Source of the DNA: an uncultured Eubacterium sp.
GTDB taxonomy: Bacteria > Bacillota > Clostridia > Lachnospirales > Lachnospiraceae
NCBI GenBank assembly: GCA_910585745.1
Contig: CAJUFM010000014.1
Span: 1 to 46,110, forward strand
DNA length: 46,110 nt
Reading direction: 5' to 3'
The notes below the pieces were generated by a model. The model was not told where the DNA came from. It ran no database searches and was given only the letters and a program-made list of their open reading frames with translations. The position numbers and the translations under genes were made by a program. Positions 16,514 through 25,009 of the stretch are shown in pieces. Position 1 is the stretch's first letter. Each line of letters opens with the position of its first letter.

Positions 16514-17584
16514 ATGATGGAAAAAGACCAGAATAAAGTGAAAGCATTGGAGTCTGCGATTGCGCAGATAGAGAAACAGTATGGAAAAGGCTCAGTGATG
16601 AAATTGGGCGATACCACATCACGAATGGGCGTTGAAGTAGTACCCACCGGTTCCCTCAGTCTTGATATCGCCTTGGGAGTCGGCGGTATTCCCAAGGGAA
16701 GGATCATTGAGGTCTATGGTCCTGAATCCAGTGGTAAGACCACCGTTGCCCTGCATATGGTGGCAGAAGTGCAGAAACGTGGAGGAATTGCGGGATTTAT
16801 TGACGCAGAGCATGCGCTGGATCCCACCTATGCCCGGAATATCGGGGTGGATATCGATGAATTATACATATCCCAGCCGGATTGTGGTGAACAGGCGCTG
16901 GAGATCACTGAGACGATGGTACGCTCTGGCGCGGTTGATATTGTGATCGTGGACTCGGTGGCAGCCCTTGTGCCGAAAGCAGAGATCGATGGGGATATGG
17001 GAGACAGCCATGTAGGACTGCAGGCAAGGCTGATGAGCCAGGCGCTTAGGAAGCTTACGAGTGTTATAAATAAATCAAATTGTATTGTCATATTCATTAA
17101 CCAGCTCCGGGAGAAAATTGGTGTTATGTTTGGTAATCCAGAGACTACCACAGGTGGCCGTGCCCTTAAATTTTATGCTTCGGTGCGCCTTGATGTCAGA
17201 AGAGTAGAGACTTTGAAACAGGGTGGTGAGATGATTGGTAACCACGTCCGGGTGAAAGTCGTGAAAAATAAGGTGGCACCTCCTTTCCAGGAGGCAGAAT
17301 TTGATATCATGTTCGGAAAGGGAATTTCCAGAGAAGGTGACGTTCTGGATCTTGCTACAAAGAACGATATCATTGCGAAGAGTGGAGCATGGTATTCCTA
17401 TAAGGGAGAGAAGATCGGACAGGGCAGGGAAAATGCCAAGAGTTACCTTGTGGATAATCCAGCTGTATTTGAAGAGGTTGAGTGTCTGGTACGTGCCAGG
17501 TATGTAGAACAACCCGAAGAAGAGGCTGTGCCAGAGGAAAAAAAGAGTAAAAAGAAAAAATCCCCGGATCAGGAAGAAAAATGA
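16514..17584 (+). CDS. recA: Recombinase A
   Basis: A 356-residue strand-exchange recombinase and LexA co-protease. Visible landmarks: Walker A GPESSGKTT, the MAW-type motif region, FIDAEHALDP, Walker B IVIVDSVAALVP, loop L1 (DGDMGDSHVGLQARLMSQALRK region), loop L2 (REKIGVMFGNPETTTGGRALKF). The C-terminus is acidic then strongly lysine-rich (EEEAVPEEKKSKKKKS). The start is the ATG at 16514, 8 nt after GGAGG; an upstream in-frame ATG at 16475 lies close to the SOS box. The last 75 bp of the gene are part of a tandem duplication that continues into the recX start. Confidence 0.97.
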   Translation: MMEKDQNKVKALESAIAQIEKQYGKGSVMKLGDTTSRMGVEVVPTGSLSLDIALGVGGIPKGRIIEVYGPESSGKTTVALHMVAEVQKRGGIAGFIDAEHALDPTYARNIGVDIDELYISQPDCGEQALEITETMVRSGAVDIVIVDSVAALVPKAEIDGDMGDSHVGLQARLMSQALRKLTSVINKSNCIVIFINQLREKIGVMFGNPETTTGGRALKFYASVRLDVRRVETLKQGGEMIGNHVRVKVVKNKVAPPFQEAEFDIMFGKGISREGDVLDLATKNDIIAKSGAWYSYKGEKIGQGRENAKSYLVDNPAVFEEVECLVRARYVEQPEEEAVPEEKKSKKKKSPDQEEK

Positions 17585-17705
17585 GGTCTTACTCCATAAA
17601 AGGCAGGAATAAACAACCCGAGGAAGAGGCTGTGCCAGAGGAAAAAAAGAGTAAAAAGAAGAAATCTCCGGATCAGGAAGAAAAATGAGGTCTTACTCCA
17701 TGAAA
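17510..17705 (+). repeat. Tandem duplication of the recA tail and recX start (two ~92-bp copies, period 104)
   Basis: Copy 1 (17510-17601) and copy 2 (17614-17705) are nearly identical. Each holds the last codons of recA, its TGA, the overlapping ATG and the first codons of recX. In the recA-tail part the three differences (GAA/GAG, AAA/AAG, TCC/TCT) are all synonymous in the recA frame; the last one changes ATA to ATG in the recX part. A 12-bp spacer separates the copies. Confidence 0.93.
17581..17688 (+). CDS. 35-residue chimeric small frame between recA and recX
   Basis: The duplication leaves an intact frame that starts with the original recX start (MRSYSIK), crosses the 12-bp spacer and continues as the recA tail (PEEEAVPEEKKSKKKKS) to its own TGA. 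Its ATG overlaps the recA stop (ATGA) and its stop overlaps the recX ATG (ATGA), with AGGAAG before each start. So ribosomes could pass recA, this frame and recX in turn. The product would be a short, highly charged peptide. It may have no function and only preserve coupling; translation is an inference. Confidence 0.5.
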   Translation: MRSYSIKGRNKQPEEEAVPEEKKSKKKKSPDQEEK

Positions 17706-18206
17706 AATTGGGAAGAGAATGAAAAAATTACATACCACTTTTCCGATGAAGAATGCAAAAGAGCGGCCTCCAAGGCAATGGCGCTTCTGCTTCACAAAGA
17801 CCGGACCAGATCGGAACTGGCTAGTCGTCTTGAAGGGAAAGGATTTTCTGAGCAGGCTTTGCTGGAGGCCATGAGATATGTAGAGCATTTTGGCTATATC
17901 AATGATCAAAGATATGTAGAAAATTATCTCATGTTTCAGAAGGGAAAACGAAGCCGCCGGGAGATTTTTTATAAGCTCTCGGAAAAGGGGATTTCAGATG
18001 AACTGATCTGGCAGGTGATGGAGGAAACGGAGTACCAGGGTGAGGAAGAAGCTATCAAATTGCTGATTTCCAAGAGACTAAAAGGGAAGCAGCCAGGAGA
18101 CCTTTCTTATGAGGAAAAAGGTAAGATATTTGCATATCTCGGACGGAAGGGATATGAGATGAATACCGTAAAGAAAGTGTTTTCTGAACTTGACAACCAG
18201 TCATAA
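17685..18206 (+). CDS. recX: Regulatory protein RecX
   Basis: A 173-residue helical-repeat protein that binds RecA filaments and modulates their activity. Typical segments are ALLLHKDRTRSELASRLEGKGF, FGYINDQRYVENYL and KGISDELIWQVMEE, giving three tandem three-helix RecX repeats. Position directly after recA, under the same LexA-controlled promoter, supports the assignment. The start ATG overlaps the stop of the 35-codon chimeric frame, which is a duplicate of the recA end, so the normal recA-recX coupling geometry is kept. Confidence 0.92.
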   Translation: MRSYSMKNWEENEKITYHFSDEECKRAASKAMALLLHKDRTRSELASRLEGKGFSEQALLEAMRYVEHFGYINDQRYVENYLMFQKGKRSRREIFYKLSEKGISDELIWQVMEETEYQGEEEAIKLLISKRLKGKQPGDLSYEEKGKIFAYLGRKGYEMNTVKKVFSELDNQS

Positions 18207-18268
18207 AAAGTGTAAAATTGAAGTGTTGTATTTATGTGCAATGAAAACTAAATTAAGGAGGTGCTCCT

Positions 18269-19840
18269 GTGCCAGAGTTAAGTGTAGGTTTTGTGGTCGG
18301 CGCAGTCATCGTAATCCTTGCTCTTATTGCAGTAACAGCACTGGTTGCCTGGAAAGGTGCTATTTCTTATCGTATTAAAGTTGGAGAAGCTAAGGTAGGA
18401 AGTGCAGAAGAGAAAGCAAGAGAGATTATTGATGATGCCTTAAAGACGGCAGAAACCAAAAAGCGAGAAGCTCTTCTGGAAGCCAAAGAGGAAAATCTCA
18501 AGGCGAAGAATGAACTTGATCGTGAGACCAAGGAGAGAAGAGCCGAGATCCAGCGCTACGAAAAACGGGTGCTGGGTAAGGAAGAGACTTTGGACAAGAA
18601 ACTGGATGCACTCGAGAAACGGGAATCAAAGCTCACTACGAAGCTGGCGGAATTTGAAAAGGAAAAAGAAAAAGTGGAAGAACTTCGCCAGAGCCATTTG
18701 CGTGAGTTAGAAAAGATTTCGGGTCTCACCTCCGAACAGGCGAAAGATTATTTATTGCGAACTGTGGAAGAAGATGTGAAACATGAGACCGCAGTTTTAG
18801 TAAAAGAATTGGAGCGTCAGGCAAAGGATGATGCTGATAAGAAAGCGAAGGAGTATATTGTAAACGCCATACAAAAATGTGCGGCGGATCATGTGTCAGA
18901 AGCTACGATATCAGTGGTTCCATTGCCAAGTGATGAGATGAAAGGAAGGATTATCGGTAGAGAAGGAAGAAATATCCGGACGCTGGAGAATCTGACAGGT
19001 ATTGATCTGATCATTGACGACACACCGGAGGCAGTTATTTTATCCGGCTTTGATCCAATTCGTCGTGAAATAGCCAGAATTGCTTTGGAGAAATTGATCG
19101 TGGATGGCAGAATTCATCCTGCCAGAATCGAGGAAATGGTTGAAAAAGCGAAAAAAGAAGTTGAAACAATGATTCGTGAAGAAGGGGAAGCAGCAGCGCT
19201 TGAGGTTGGCGTGCATGGAATACATCCAGAACTGATTCGTCTTCTGGGTAAAATGAAGTTCAGAACCAGTTATGGTCAGAATGCGTTAAAGCATTCCATT
19301 GAGGTTGCTCACTTGTCCGGTCTTCTTGCGGGAGAACTTGGGGCAGATGTGCGTATGGCAAAACGCGCGGGACTGCTTCATGATATTGGAAAATCAGTAG
19401 ACCATGATATGGAAGGTTCGCACATCCAGCTGGGTGTGGAGCTTTGTCGCAAGTTTAAAGAATCTGCATTGGTAATCAATGCAGTAGAGGCGCATCATGG
19501 AGATGTGGAACCGGAGAGTTTGATCGCCTGTGTAGTTCAGGCGGCGGATGCAATATCTGCGGCTCGTCCTGGTGCGAGAAGAGAAACCTTAGAAACATAC
19601 ACGAACAGATTGAAACAATTAGAGGATATTTCAAACGGCTTTAAAGGCGTCGACAAATCTTTTGCCATTCAGGCAGGTAGAGAAGTTCGAGTTATTGTAG
19701 TTCCGGATCAGATTGACGATGACGAGATGGTATTGTTAGCAAGAGACATATCAAAACAGATTGAGTCTGAGCTCCAGTATCCTGGTCAGATCAAGGTTAA
19801 TGTGATTCGTGAATCCAGAGTTGTGGACTATGCGAAATAA
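18269..19840 (+). CDS. rny: Ribonuclease Y
   Basis: A 523-residue membrane-anchored endoribonuclease that initiates mRNA decay. An N-terminal transmembrane helix (about 6-30) is followed by a long coiled coil (about 35-195, KKREALLEAKEENLKAKNE type), a KH domain (PLPSDEMKGRIIGREGRNIRTLE) and the HD domain with HDIGKS and AVEAHHGD. Length is typical. The start is GTG with AAGGAGG upstream. It lies 62 bp after recX, a common Firmicute neighbourhood. A strong terminator follows. Confidence 0.96.
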   Translation: MPELSVGFVVGAVIVILALIAVTALVAWKGAISYRIKVGEAKVGSAEEKAREIIDDALKTAETKKREALLEAKEENLKAKNELDRETKERRAEIQRYEKRVLGKEETLDKKLDALEKRESKLTTKLAEFEKEKEKVEELRQSHLRELEKISGLTSEQAKDYLLRTVEEDVKHETAVLVKELERQAKDDADKKAKEYIVNAIQKCAADHVSEATISVVPLPSDEMKGRIIGREGRNIRTLENLTGIDLIIDDTPEAVILSGFDPIRREIARIALEKLIVDGRIHPARIEEMVEKAKKEVETMIREEGEAAALEVGVHGIHPELIRLLGKMKFRTSYGQNALKHSIEVAHLSGLLAGELGADVRMAKRAGLLHDIGKSVDHDMEGSHIQLGVELCRKFKESALVINAVEAHHGDVEPESLIACVVQAADAISAARPGARRETLETYTNRLKQLEDISNGFKGVDKSFAIQAGREVRVIVVPDQIDDDEMVLLARDISKQIESELQYPGQIKVNVIRESRVVDYAK

Positions 19841-19900
19841 GAACGGATGGTTATCATAAATCCCCTGCATAGGAAACATGATATTTGACATGAGTAAAGT

Positions 19901-19954
19901 AAACCCGCTGTATAATGAAGCAGATATAACTGCTTATATACAGCGGGTTTTTTA
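19901..19954. terminator. Strong terminator after rny, likely bidirectional
   Basis: AAACCCGCTGTATA (19901-19914) pairs perfectly with its complement at 19937-19950, and an inner AGCAG/CTGCT helix extends the stem. TTTTTT follows on the plus strand. It sits between rny and the convergent minus-strand fragment at 19975. Confidence 0.9.
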
Positions 19955-19974
19955 TGATGTTACACCAGATCTTG

Positions 19975-20334
19975 TCAGTTTACTGACTGTTTTTCATCCC
20001 CTGAATTTAATTCCAGATATGCCTGGAATAATTTTTCGTGGAAAGCGTTGACGGAGCGAACCAGGTTGTAAATCGCATCCCGCTTTGACGTATAAAATGT
20101 ACTGTAATCGTTATAATACAGCTTGATATCCGGTGACGGCATGGTTTTCTTTAGTTCCTGAAGGACTTCGTATGTATACTGGAAGGATAATTCCACATAA
20201 TCACGTCCCACCAGGGTGCAAACTGAAGCCTTGCTTTTACAACCTCTGACTAGACTTTTTACAAAACCGCTGTCAAGTTGAACTGATGATCGTTTTGTGG
20301 TATGATGAAATAGCAAATAAGGAGATGAAATCAA
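19975..20334 (-). pseudogene. Truncated paralogue of the 357-872 hypothetical protein
   Basis: An open minus-strand frame of 119 codons. From about residue 37 it aligns without gaps to the 357-872 protein: SVC..., then 27 residues, then SPDIK-x-YY-x-D-x-S at the same spacing. The N-terminal membrane helix of the relative is missing and the first ~30 codons overlap the promoter of the divergent endonuclease gene, with no ribosome site seen. This suggests a 5'-truncated relic rather than a working gene, although a shorter expressed form is possible. Confidence 0.45.
20278..20306 (+). promoter_or_regulatory. Promoter of the endonuclease lipoprotein gene
   Basis: TTGAAC (20278-20283), a 17-nt spacer and TATGAT (20301-20306), 27 bp before the start codon. 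Confidence 0.7.
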
Positions 20335-21281
20335 TGAAAGTTCAAAAATTACTTTGGCTGTTTTGTCTAATATCTGTTCTTCTGCTGTCCGGATGTTCTT
20401 TAAAAGAGACGATGGAATCCCTGTCTTCTGACAGCCCTGGAGAGGGAAACATAAAGGGGACAGTGGTGGCAGATCTGATAGATGTTCCGGAATTCACGGG
20501 TGAATCCTATGTGGTGGTCAATGATAATAAGCCGGAATTTGAAGAATCGGACTTTACCACAGAGTCCTTTGAAAATTATAGTGAGCTGGATTCCCTGGGA
20601 AGATGCGGTGCAGCTGAGGCAAATATCGGAAAAGATCTGATGCCTGTAAAAGAGAGGGAATCCATCAGTCCGGTGAAGCCATCGGGATGGCAGACCGCAA
20701 AGTATGACTGTGTAGAGGGAAAGTATTTGTATAACCGCTGTCATCTGATTGGCTATCAGCTTTCTGGGGAAAATGCCAATAAGAAGAACCTGGTGACAGG
20801 TACCCGTTATATGAATGTGGAGGGAATGCTGCCCTTTGAAAATGAAGTGGCGGACTATGTAAAGAAGACAGACAATCATGTTCTCTACCGGGTGACACCG
20901 GTGTATGAGGGAGATAATCTGGTGGCTAGCGGGGTTCAGATGGAAGCGTGGTCGGTGGAAGATGAAGGAAAGGGAGTATGTTTTAACGTCTATGCTTACA
21001 ATAACCAGCCCGGCGTGGAGATTGATTATGCCACAGGGAAAAGCCGGCTGGCGGAGAAGAAAGTTCCGGAAGAAAAACCGGAGGAATCCTCCAATAAAAC
21101 ATCCGGGCAGGCAGCCGGGGAGAAGGGGCAGTATATATGCAATACCAATACCCACAAGTTCCACAACCCGGATTGTTCCAGCGCAAAGGATACGAGAGGG
21201 AAAAACAGGAAAAAGACGGAGGAGACGAGAGAGCAGCTGTTGCAGCAGGGATATGAGCCCTGTGGAAGATGTCATCCATAG
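20334..21281 (+). CDS. Lipoprotein DNA/RNA non-specific endonuclease with Cys-rich C-terminal tail
   Basis: A 315-residue predicted surface lipoprotein. The signal peptide ends in LLSGC (about residue 21). The nuclease domain (about 65-230) belongs to the EndA/NucA-like beta-beta-alpha-metal group: YLYNRCHLIGYQLSG with His137 at the general-base position, then ENANKKNLVTGTRYMN carrying the metal-site Asn. The last ~45 residues (YICNTNTHKFHNPDCSSA...GYEPCGRCHP) hold four Cys and two or three His spaced like a small zinc-binding tail. The start is the ATG with AAGGAG 9 nt upstream. A likely role is extracellular nucleic acid degradation or nutrient uptake; a DNA-uptake role is possible but unsupported by neighbours. 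Confidence 0.88.
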   Translation: MKVQKLLWLFCLISVLLLSGCSLKETMESLSSDSPGEGNIKGTVVADLIDVPEFTGESYVVVNDNKPEFEESDFTTESFENYSELDSLGRCGAAEANIGKDLMPVKERESISPVKPSGWQTAKYDCVEGKYLYNRCHLIGYQLSGENANKKNLVTGTRYMNVEGMLPFENEVADYVKKTDNHVLYRVTPVYEGDNLVASGVQMEAWSVEDEGKGVCFNVYAYNNQPGVEIDYATGKSRLAEKKVPEEKPEESSNKTSGQAAGEKGQYICNTNTHKFHNPDCSSAKDTRGKNRKKTEETREQLLQQGYEPCGRCHP

Positions 21282-21318
21282 TATATATAAAAATATTTTG
21301 TGAGTATCAGGAGGAAAA

Positions 21319-23277
21319 ATGTTGAGACAGATCAAGTTAATCTTTGGGGCAGTACTGGTACTGTTATGTGTAGTTTCCTGTGGAAAAGAAGAAACACAGG
21401 AGAGGGTCAGCCAGAAGGATACCCAGACCACGAATGTTATAAGCGGAAGCGCGGTCAATGCCGTAACTTCTGAGACGATCAAGACAAAGAAATATCTGCC
21501 GGTAAGCTGTCAGGAAAAGGATGATAAGTATGGAAAACAGTTGCAGTCGGGAGACTATACCTGGGAGAAGCCGCTGGTGGTACAAAATCCTTACGGCAAT
21601 TCCCCATTGACTGCTTATATACTTCTAAAGACCTCAAAGCCTTGTAAGGTGAAGGTCACCGTAAAGGGAAAAGATAAGGATACGGATCTGACAGGTACTC
21701 TGGAAAAAACGAAGGAACACCGGATCCCAGTAGTTGGGTTGTATCCAGATTACAAAAACGAGGTGGAGATAAGCTGTCTGGATGAGAAAGACGAGGTGAC
21801 GGAGTCCCAGATCATTTCTATCAAAACGGAAAAGCTTCCGGGAGAGCTTAAGGATGCAGTGAAGGTAGAAAAGCAATCCAAAAAGACGGCGTATGGTCTC
21901 ACAGTCATTTCCGGTCAGACGACGAAATACCCCTTTGCCTATGACCAGAAGGGTGAGATCCGCTGGTATATCACCATGACCACCGGCTCTTATGGTGTCT
22001 TTCCCCTCTCGGACCAAAGACTGATCTTCCAGACCAATGAAGCGCTGACGCCGACGGAGGAAAAACCTCATACAACCCAGATGTACGAGATGGATTACCT
22101 GGGGCGGGCCTATCGGCTGTATTATGTGAAAAACGGCATACATCACGAAGTGATCGAAAAGGAGCCGGGAGGAAATCTATTCCTCCTAAGTAGTTCCATT
22201 GACGGACATACGGAAGATGTGGTTCAGGAAATGGACCGTCAGACAGGGGAAATCATTCAGTCTCTGGATATGCGGGAGATCTTTGACGATACTTATGAGG
22301 ACATGGTGGACTGGGTTCACTTGAATACGGTTTCCTATAATAAAGAAGATGATACGGTGCTGCTGTCGCCGCGGAATATACATTCTGCGGTAAAGGTGGG
22401 CTGGAAAGATAAGAAGATAAAATGGATCCTTACCAATCCGGATATGTTTGAGGGGACGAAACAGGAGAAGATGGTGTTAAAGCCCCAGGGGGATATCACC
22501 TGGCATTTTCAGCAGCACAGTGTGTATGAGATTCCCTATGATCTGGACGGGGATCCGGATACCAGACATATTATGCTCTATGACAACCACTGGCAGACCA
22601 AGCGGAAGGTAGATTTTTTTGACGGCAAAGAGCAGTCTTTTGTATCGGTCTATGTGGTGGATGAAAAAAAGATGACTGTGAGGCAGGATAAACTGTTTCC
22701 AGGAGTGCGTTCCATCATCACTTCCAATTGTGCCTATGACAAGCAGCAGAACCGGATGTTTTCCTTCGGAGGATATCTCCATCCCCTGATCAACGGACAG
22801 AAGGGAATGATCTATGAATTCGACTATTCCTCCGGAGAAATGCTGAATCAGTATTCAACAAAATATTATTTTTACCGGGGATACGGAATTGGGATAAACT
22901 GGAATGACCTGGCCCAGCCATTAGAGATTGGTGACGGGTATGTGAAAGGGACGCTACAGGCTCCAGTGGAATCCAAAGAGTCAGAGGTGCCTGGAGAGAA
23001 GATGGACGAGAAGAAAGCCGGTTTTACCCTGATTGAATCGGTATTGTATATGAAGACATCGGATCACGCCATTTCCAAAGTAAGTTTTGTGGGGCAGAGC
23101 CACCATTATCTTATGGATTATACCAGTGCCGGAAAGGGAATGAAATCAAAACGGAATCAGAAATATTCCATCGCCATTCCTCTGTCCGGGCTGCAGCCGG
23201 ATACTTATCGTATAGCCGTTTATTATGATGGGAAATGGTGTGATACGGGGAAAGAAATTGTGAGGAACCAGGAGTGA
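21319..23277 (+). CDS. Arylsulfate sulfotransferase-like lipoprotein
   Basis: A 652-residue protein with a lipoprotein signal (VVSC at about residue 21). After a low-complexity stretch comes an Ig-like N-terminal region (about 75-175), then a beta-propeller with the arylsulfotransferase (ASST) repeats: YPFAYDQKGEIRWY, WVHLNTVSYNKEDDTVLLSPR and WHFQQHSVYEIPYDLDG. The conserved His positions in DWVHLN, RNIHS and QQHS correspond to the usual ASST active-site region; assignment of the catalytic one is from memory of the family. ASSTs move sulfate between phenols without PAPS. It lies 37 bp after the endonuclease gene (AGGAGG before ATG), so both lipoproteins are likely co-expressed. Confidence 0.85.
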   Translation: MLRQIKLIFGAVLVLLCVVSCGKEETQERVSQKDTQTTNVISGSAVNAVTSETIKTKKYLPVSCQEKDDKYGKQLQSGDYTWEKPLVVQNPYGNSPLTAYILLKTSKPCKVKVTVKGKDKDTDLTGTLEKTKEHRIPVVGLYPDYKNEVEISCLDEKDEVTESQIISIKTEKLPGELKDAVKVEKQSKKTAYGLTVISGQTTKYPFAYDQKGEIRWYITMTTGSYGVFPLSDQRLIFQTNEALTPTEEKPHTTQMYEMDYLGRAYRLYYVKNGIHHEVIEKEPGGNLFLLSSSIDGHTEDVVQEMDRQTGEIIQSLDMREIFDDTYEDMVDWVHLNTVSYNKEDDTVLLSPRNIHSAVKVGWKDKKIKWILTNPDMFEGTKQEKMVLKPQGDITWHFQQHSVYEIPYDLDGDPDTRHIMLYDNHWQTKRKVDFFDGKEQSFVSVYVVDEKKMTVRQDKLFPGVRSIITSNCAYDKQQNRMFSFGGYLHPLINGQKGMIYEFDYSSGEMLNQYSTKYYFYRGYGIGINWNDLAQPLEIGDGYVKGTLQAPVESKESEVPGEKMDEKKAGFTLIESVLYMKTSDHAISKVSFVGQSHHYLMDYTSAGKGMKSKRNQKYSIAIPLSGLQPDTYRIAVYYDGKWCDTGKEIVRNQE

Positions 23278-23283
23278 TAGGAG

Positions 23284-23571
23284 ATGACACTGACTCAGCT
23301 GAGGTATGTGATCGAGGTGGCGAATTCCAGTTCTATGAATGAGGCGGCGAGAAATCTGTTTATCTCCCAGCCCAGCCTGTCGTCATCTGTGAAGGATCTG
23401 GAAGAAGAGGTGGGCGTGGAACTTTTCAGGCGCACCAACCGGGGGATTTCCCTGACTCCGGAAGGAGAAGAATTTATTGGATATGCCAGGCAGGTGGTAG
23501 AGCAGTACCGGCTCATTGAGACTATAGCCAGTTCTTTTTATTGCATATTGGACAAAAGAGAAAGGTCATGA
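23284..23571 (+). pseudogene. LysR-type regulator, DNA-binding domain only
   Basis: A 95-residue protein consisting of the LysR winged helix-turn-helix (LRYVIEVANSSSMNEAARNLFISQPSLSSSVKDLEEEVG, LFRRTNRGISLTPEGEEFI) and the start of the linker helix (VEQYRLIE). The ~200-residue effector domain is absent: after YRLIET the frame runs into unrelated sequence and stops. It begins 7 bp after the sulfotransferase stop and ends 71 bp before the sulfhydrylase start. Most likely a truncated relic of a cysteine/methionine-type regulator; a functional mini-repressor is possible because the HTH and linker are intact. Confidence 0.75.
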
Positions 23572-23642
23572 TACCATATCCTTGTAATCAGATAGGAAAT
23601 ATAAAATATTTGTTGTACCAAGTGCCAGAAAGGAGTCTTATT

Positions 23643-24950
23643 ATGGACAAGAAGATATATAAGAAAAGAAATTTTAAATTTGAAACATTACAGCTTCATG
23701 CGGGACAGGAGAGTCCAGATCCGGCTACTGACGCCAGGGCGGTTCCGATCTACGCTACCTCATCTTATGTGTTCCATGACTGTGAACACGCGGTGGCGCG
23801 GTTTAATCTCAGTGATGCGGGAAATATATATGGACGGCTGACAAATCCTACCCAGGAAGTGTTTGAGCAGAGGATTGCGGCATTGGAGGGAGGCGTGGCG
23901 GCTCTGGCAGTAGCTTCCGGCGCTGCGGCGATCTCCTATACGATCCAGAATCTTGCTCAGGCAGGAGACCACATCGTGGCAGCTAAAAATATTTATGGAG
24001 GGACTTACAACCTGCTGGCCCACACGCTTCCAGATTATGGGATCACCGCTGATTTTGTAAATCCTTTTGATGAAGACGAAGTGAGGGCGGCGATCCGGGA
24101 GAACACCAAGGCGGTGTATATCGAGACACTGGGCAACCCGAATTCGGATGTGGTGGACATTGAAAAGCTGGCGGGCATAGCCCATGAAAATAAAATCCCC
24201 CTGGTCATCGACAACACTTTTGCCACGCCGTATCTGGTGCGTCCCATCGAGCATGGGGCCGATATCGTCATCCACTCGGCTACCAAATTTATCGGCGGCC
24301 ACGGTACGGCCATCGGCGGCGTGATCGTGGACAGCGGAAGATTTGACTGGGAGGCCAGCGGTAAATTTGCCTCTCTGACGGAGCCGAATCCGAGCTACCA
24401 TGGGGTCAGTTTTACAAAAGCCGCAGGAGCGGCGGCATTTGTCACAAAGATCCGTGCCATCCTGCTGAGGGATACCGGAGCCACCCTGTCGCCTTTCCAT
24501 GCCTTTTTGTTCTTGCAGGGACTGGAGACGCTGTCCCTGAGAGTGGAGCGCCATGTGGAAAATGCGCTGAAAGCCGTTCAGTATCTGGCAAACCATCCCC
24601 AGGTGGAAAAGGTAAATCACCCGTTGGTGTCAGCGGATCCAGAACAGGCGGCCCTTTACGCAAAATATTTCCCTGGTGGCGGAGGTTCAATCTTTACTTT
24701 TGAGATCAAAGGGGATGCCAGGAAGGCGAAGGAATTTATCGATAATCTCGAACTATTTTCCCTGCTTGCCAACGTAGCAGACGTAAAATCCCTGGTGATC
24801 CATCCGGCGTCTACCACTCACTCTCAGCTGACAGAGGAGGAACTTCTGGAGCAGGGCATCAAGCCCAATACCATCCGTCTGTCCATCGGAACGGAAAATA
24901 TAGATGATATCATTGAAGATCTGCAGGCGGCATTTGAGGCAGTAAAATAG
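23643..24950 (+). CDS. O-acetylhomoserine sulfhydrylase (aminocarboxypropyltransferase)
   Basis: A 435-residue PLP enzyme of the Cys/Met metabolism family. It makes homocysteine (or methionine) from O-acetylhomoserine and sulfide or methanethiol. Visible: FETLQLHAGQESPDPATDARAVPIYATSSYVF, YGRLTNPTQEVFEQRIAALEGG, the PLP-lysine motif SATKFIGGHG and the C-terminal SIGTENIDDIIEDLQ. The ~430-residue length and LQLHAGQ opening fit MetY rather than the shorter MetB/MetC. The start is the ATG after AAAGGAG. A truncated LysR gene sits just upstream. No SAM riboswitch or T-box is visible in the 71-bp leader. Confidence 0.93.
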   Translation: MDKKIYKKRNFKFETLQLHAGQESPDPATDARAVPIYATSSYVFHDCEHAVARFNLSDAGNIYGRLTNPTQEVFEQRIAALEGGVAALAVASGAAAISYTIQNLAQAGDHIVAAKNIYGGTYNLLAHTLPDYGITADFVNPFDEDEVRAAIRENTKAVYIETLGNPNSDVVDIEKLAGIAHENKIPLVIDNTFATPYLVRPIEHGADIVIHSATKFIGGHGTAIGGVIVDSGRFDWEASGKFASLTEPNPSYHGVSFTKAAGAAAFVTKIRAILLRDTGATLSPFHAFLFLQGLETLSLRVERHVENALKAVQYLANHPQVEKVNHPLVSADPEQAALYAKYFPGGGGSIFTFEIKGDARKAKEFIDNLELFSLLANVADVKSLVIHPASTTHSQLTEEELLEQGIKPNTIRLSIGTENIDDIIEDLQAAFEAVK

Positions 24951-25009
24951 CTTGCTTTTTGCTCCGGCGGGTGGTACATTAGAGATAGTTTGTGTGTTGG
25001 AGGAGATAT

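Noticed and set aside
20400..21482. A 360-codon minus-strand open frame
   Set aside because: It is the antisense shadow of the nuclease and sulfotransferase genes and has no credible start signal.
23572..23642. SAM riboswitch or T-box before the sulfhydrylase gene
   Set aside because: The 71-bp leader is too short and lacks the conserved cores of either element.
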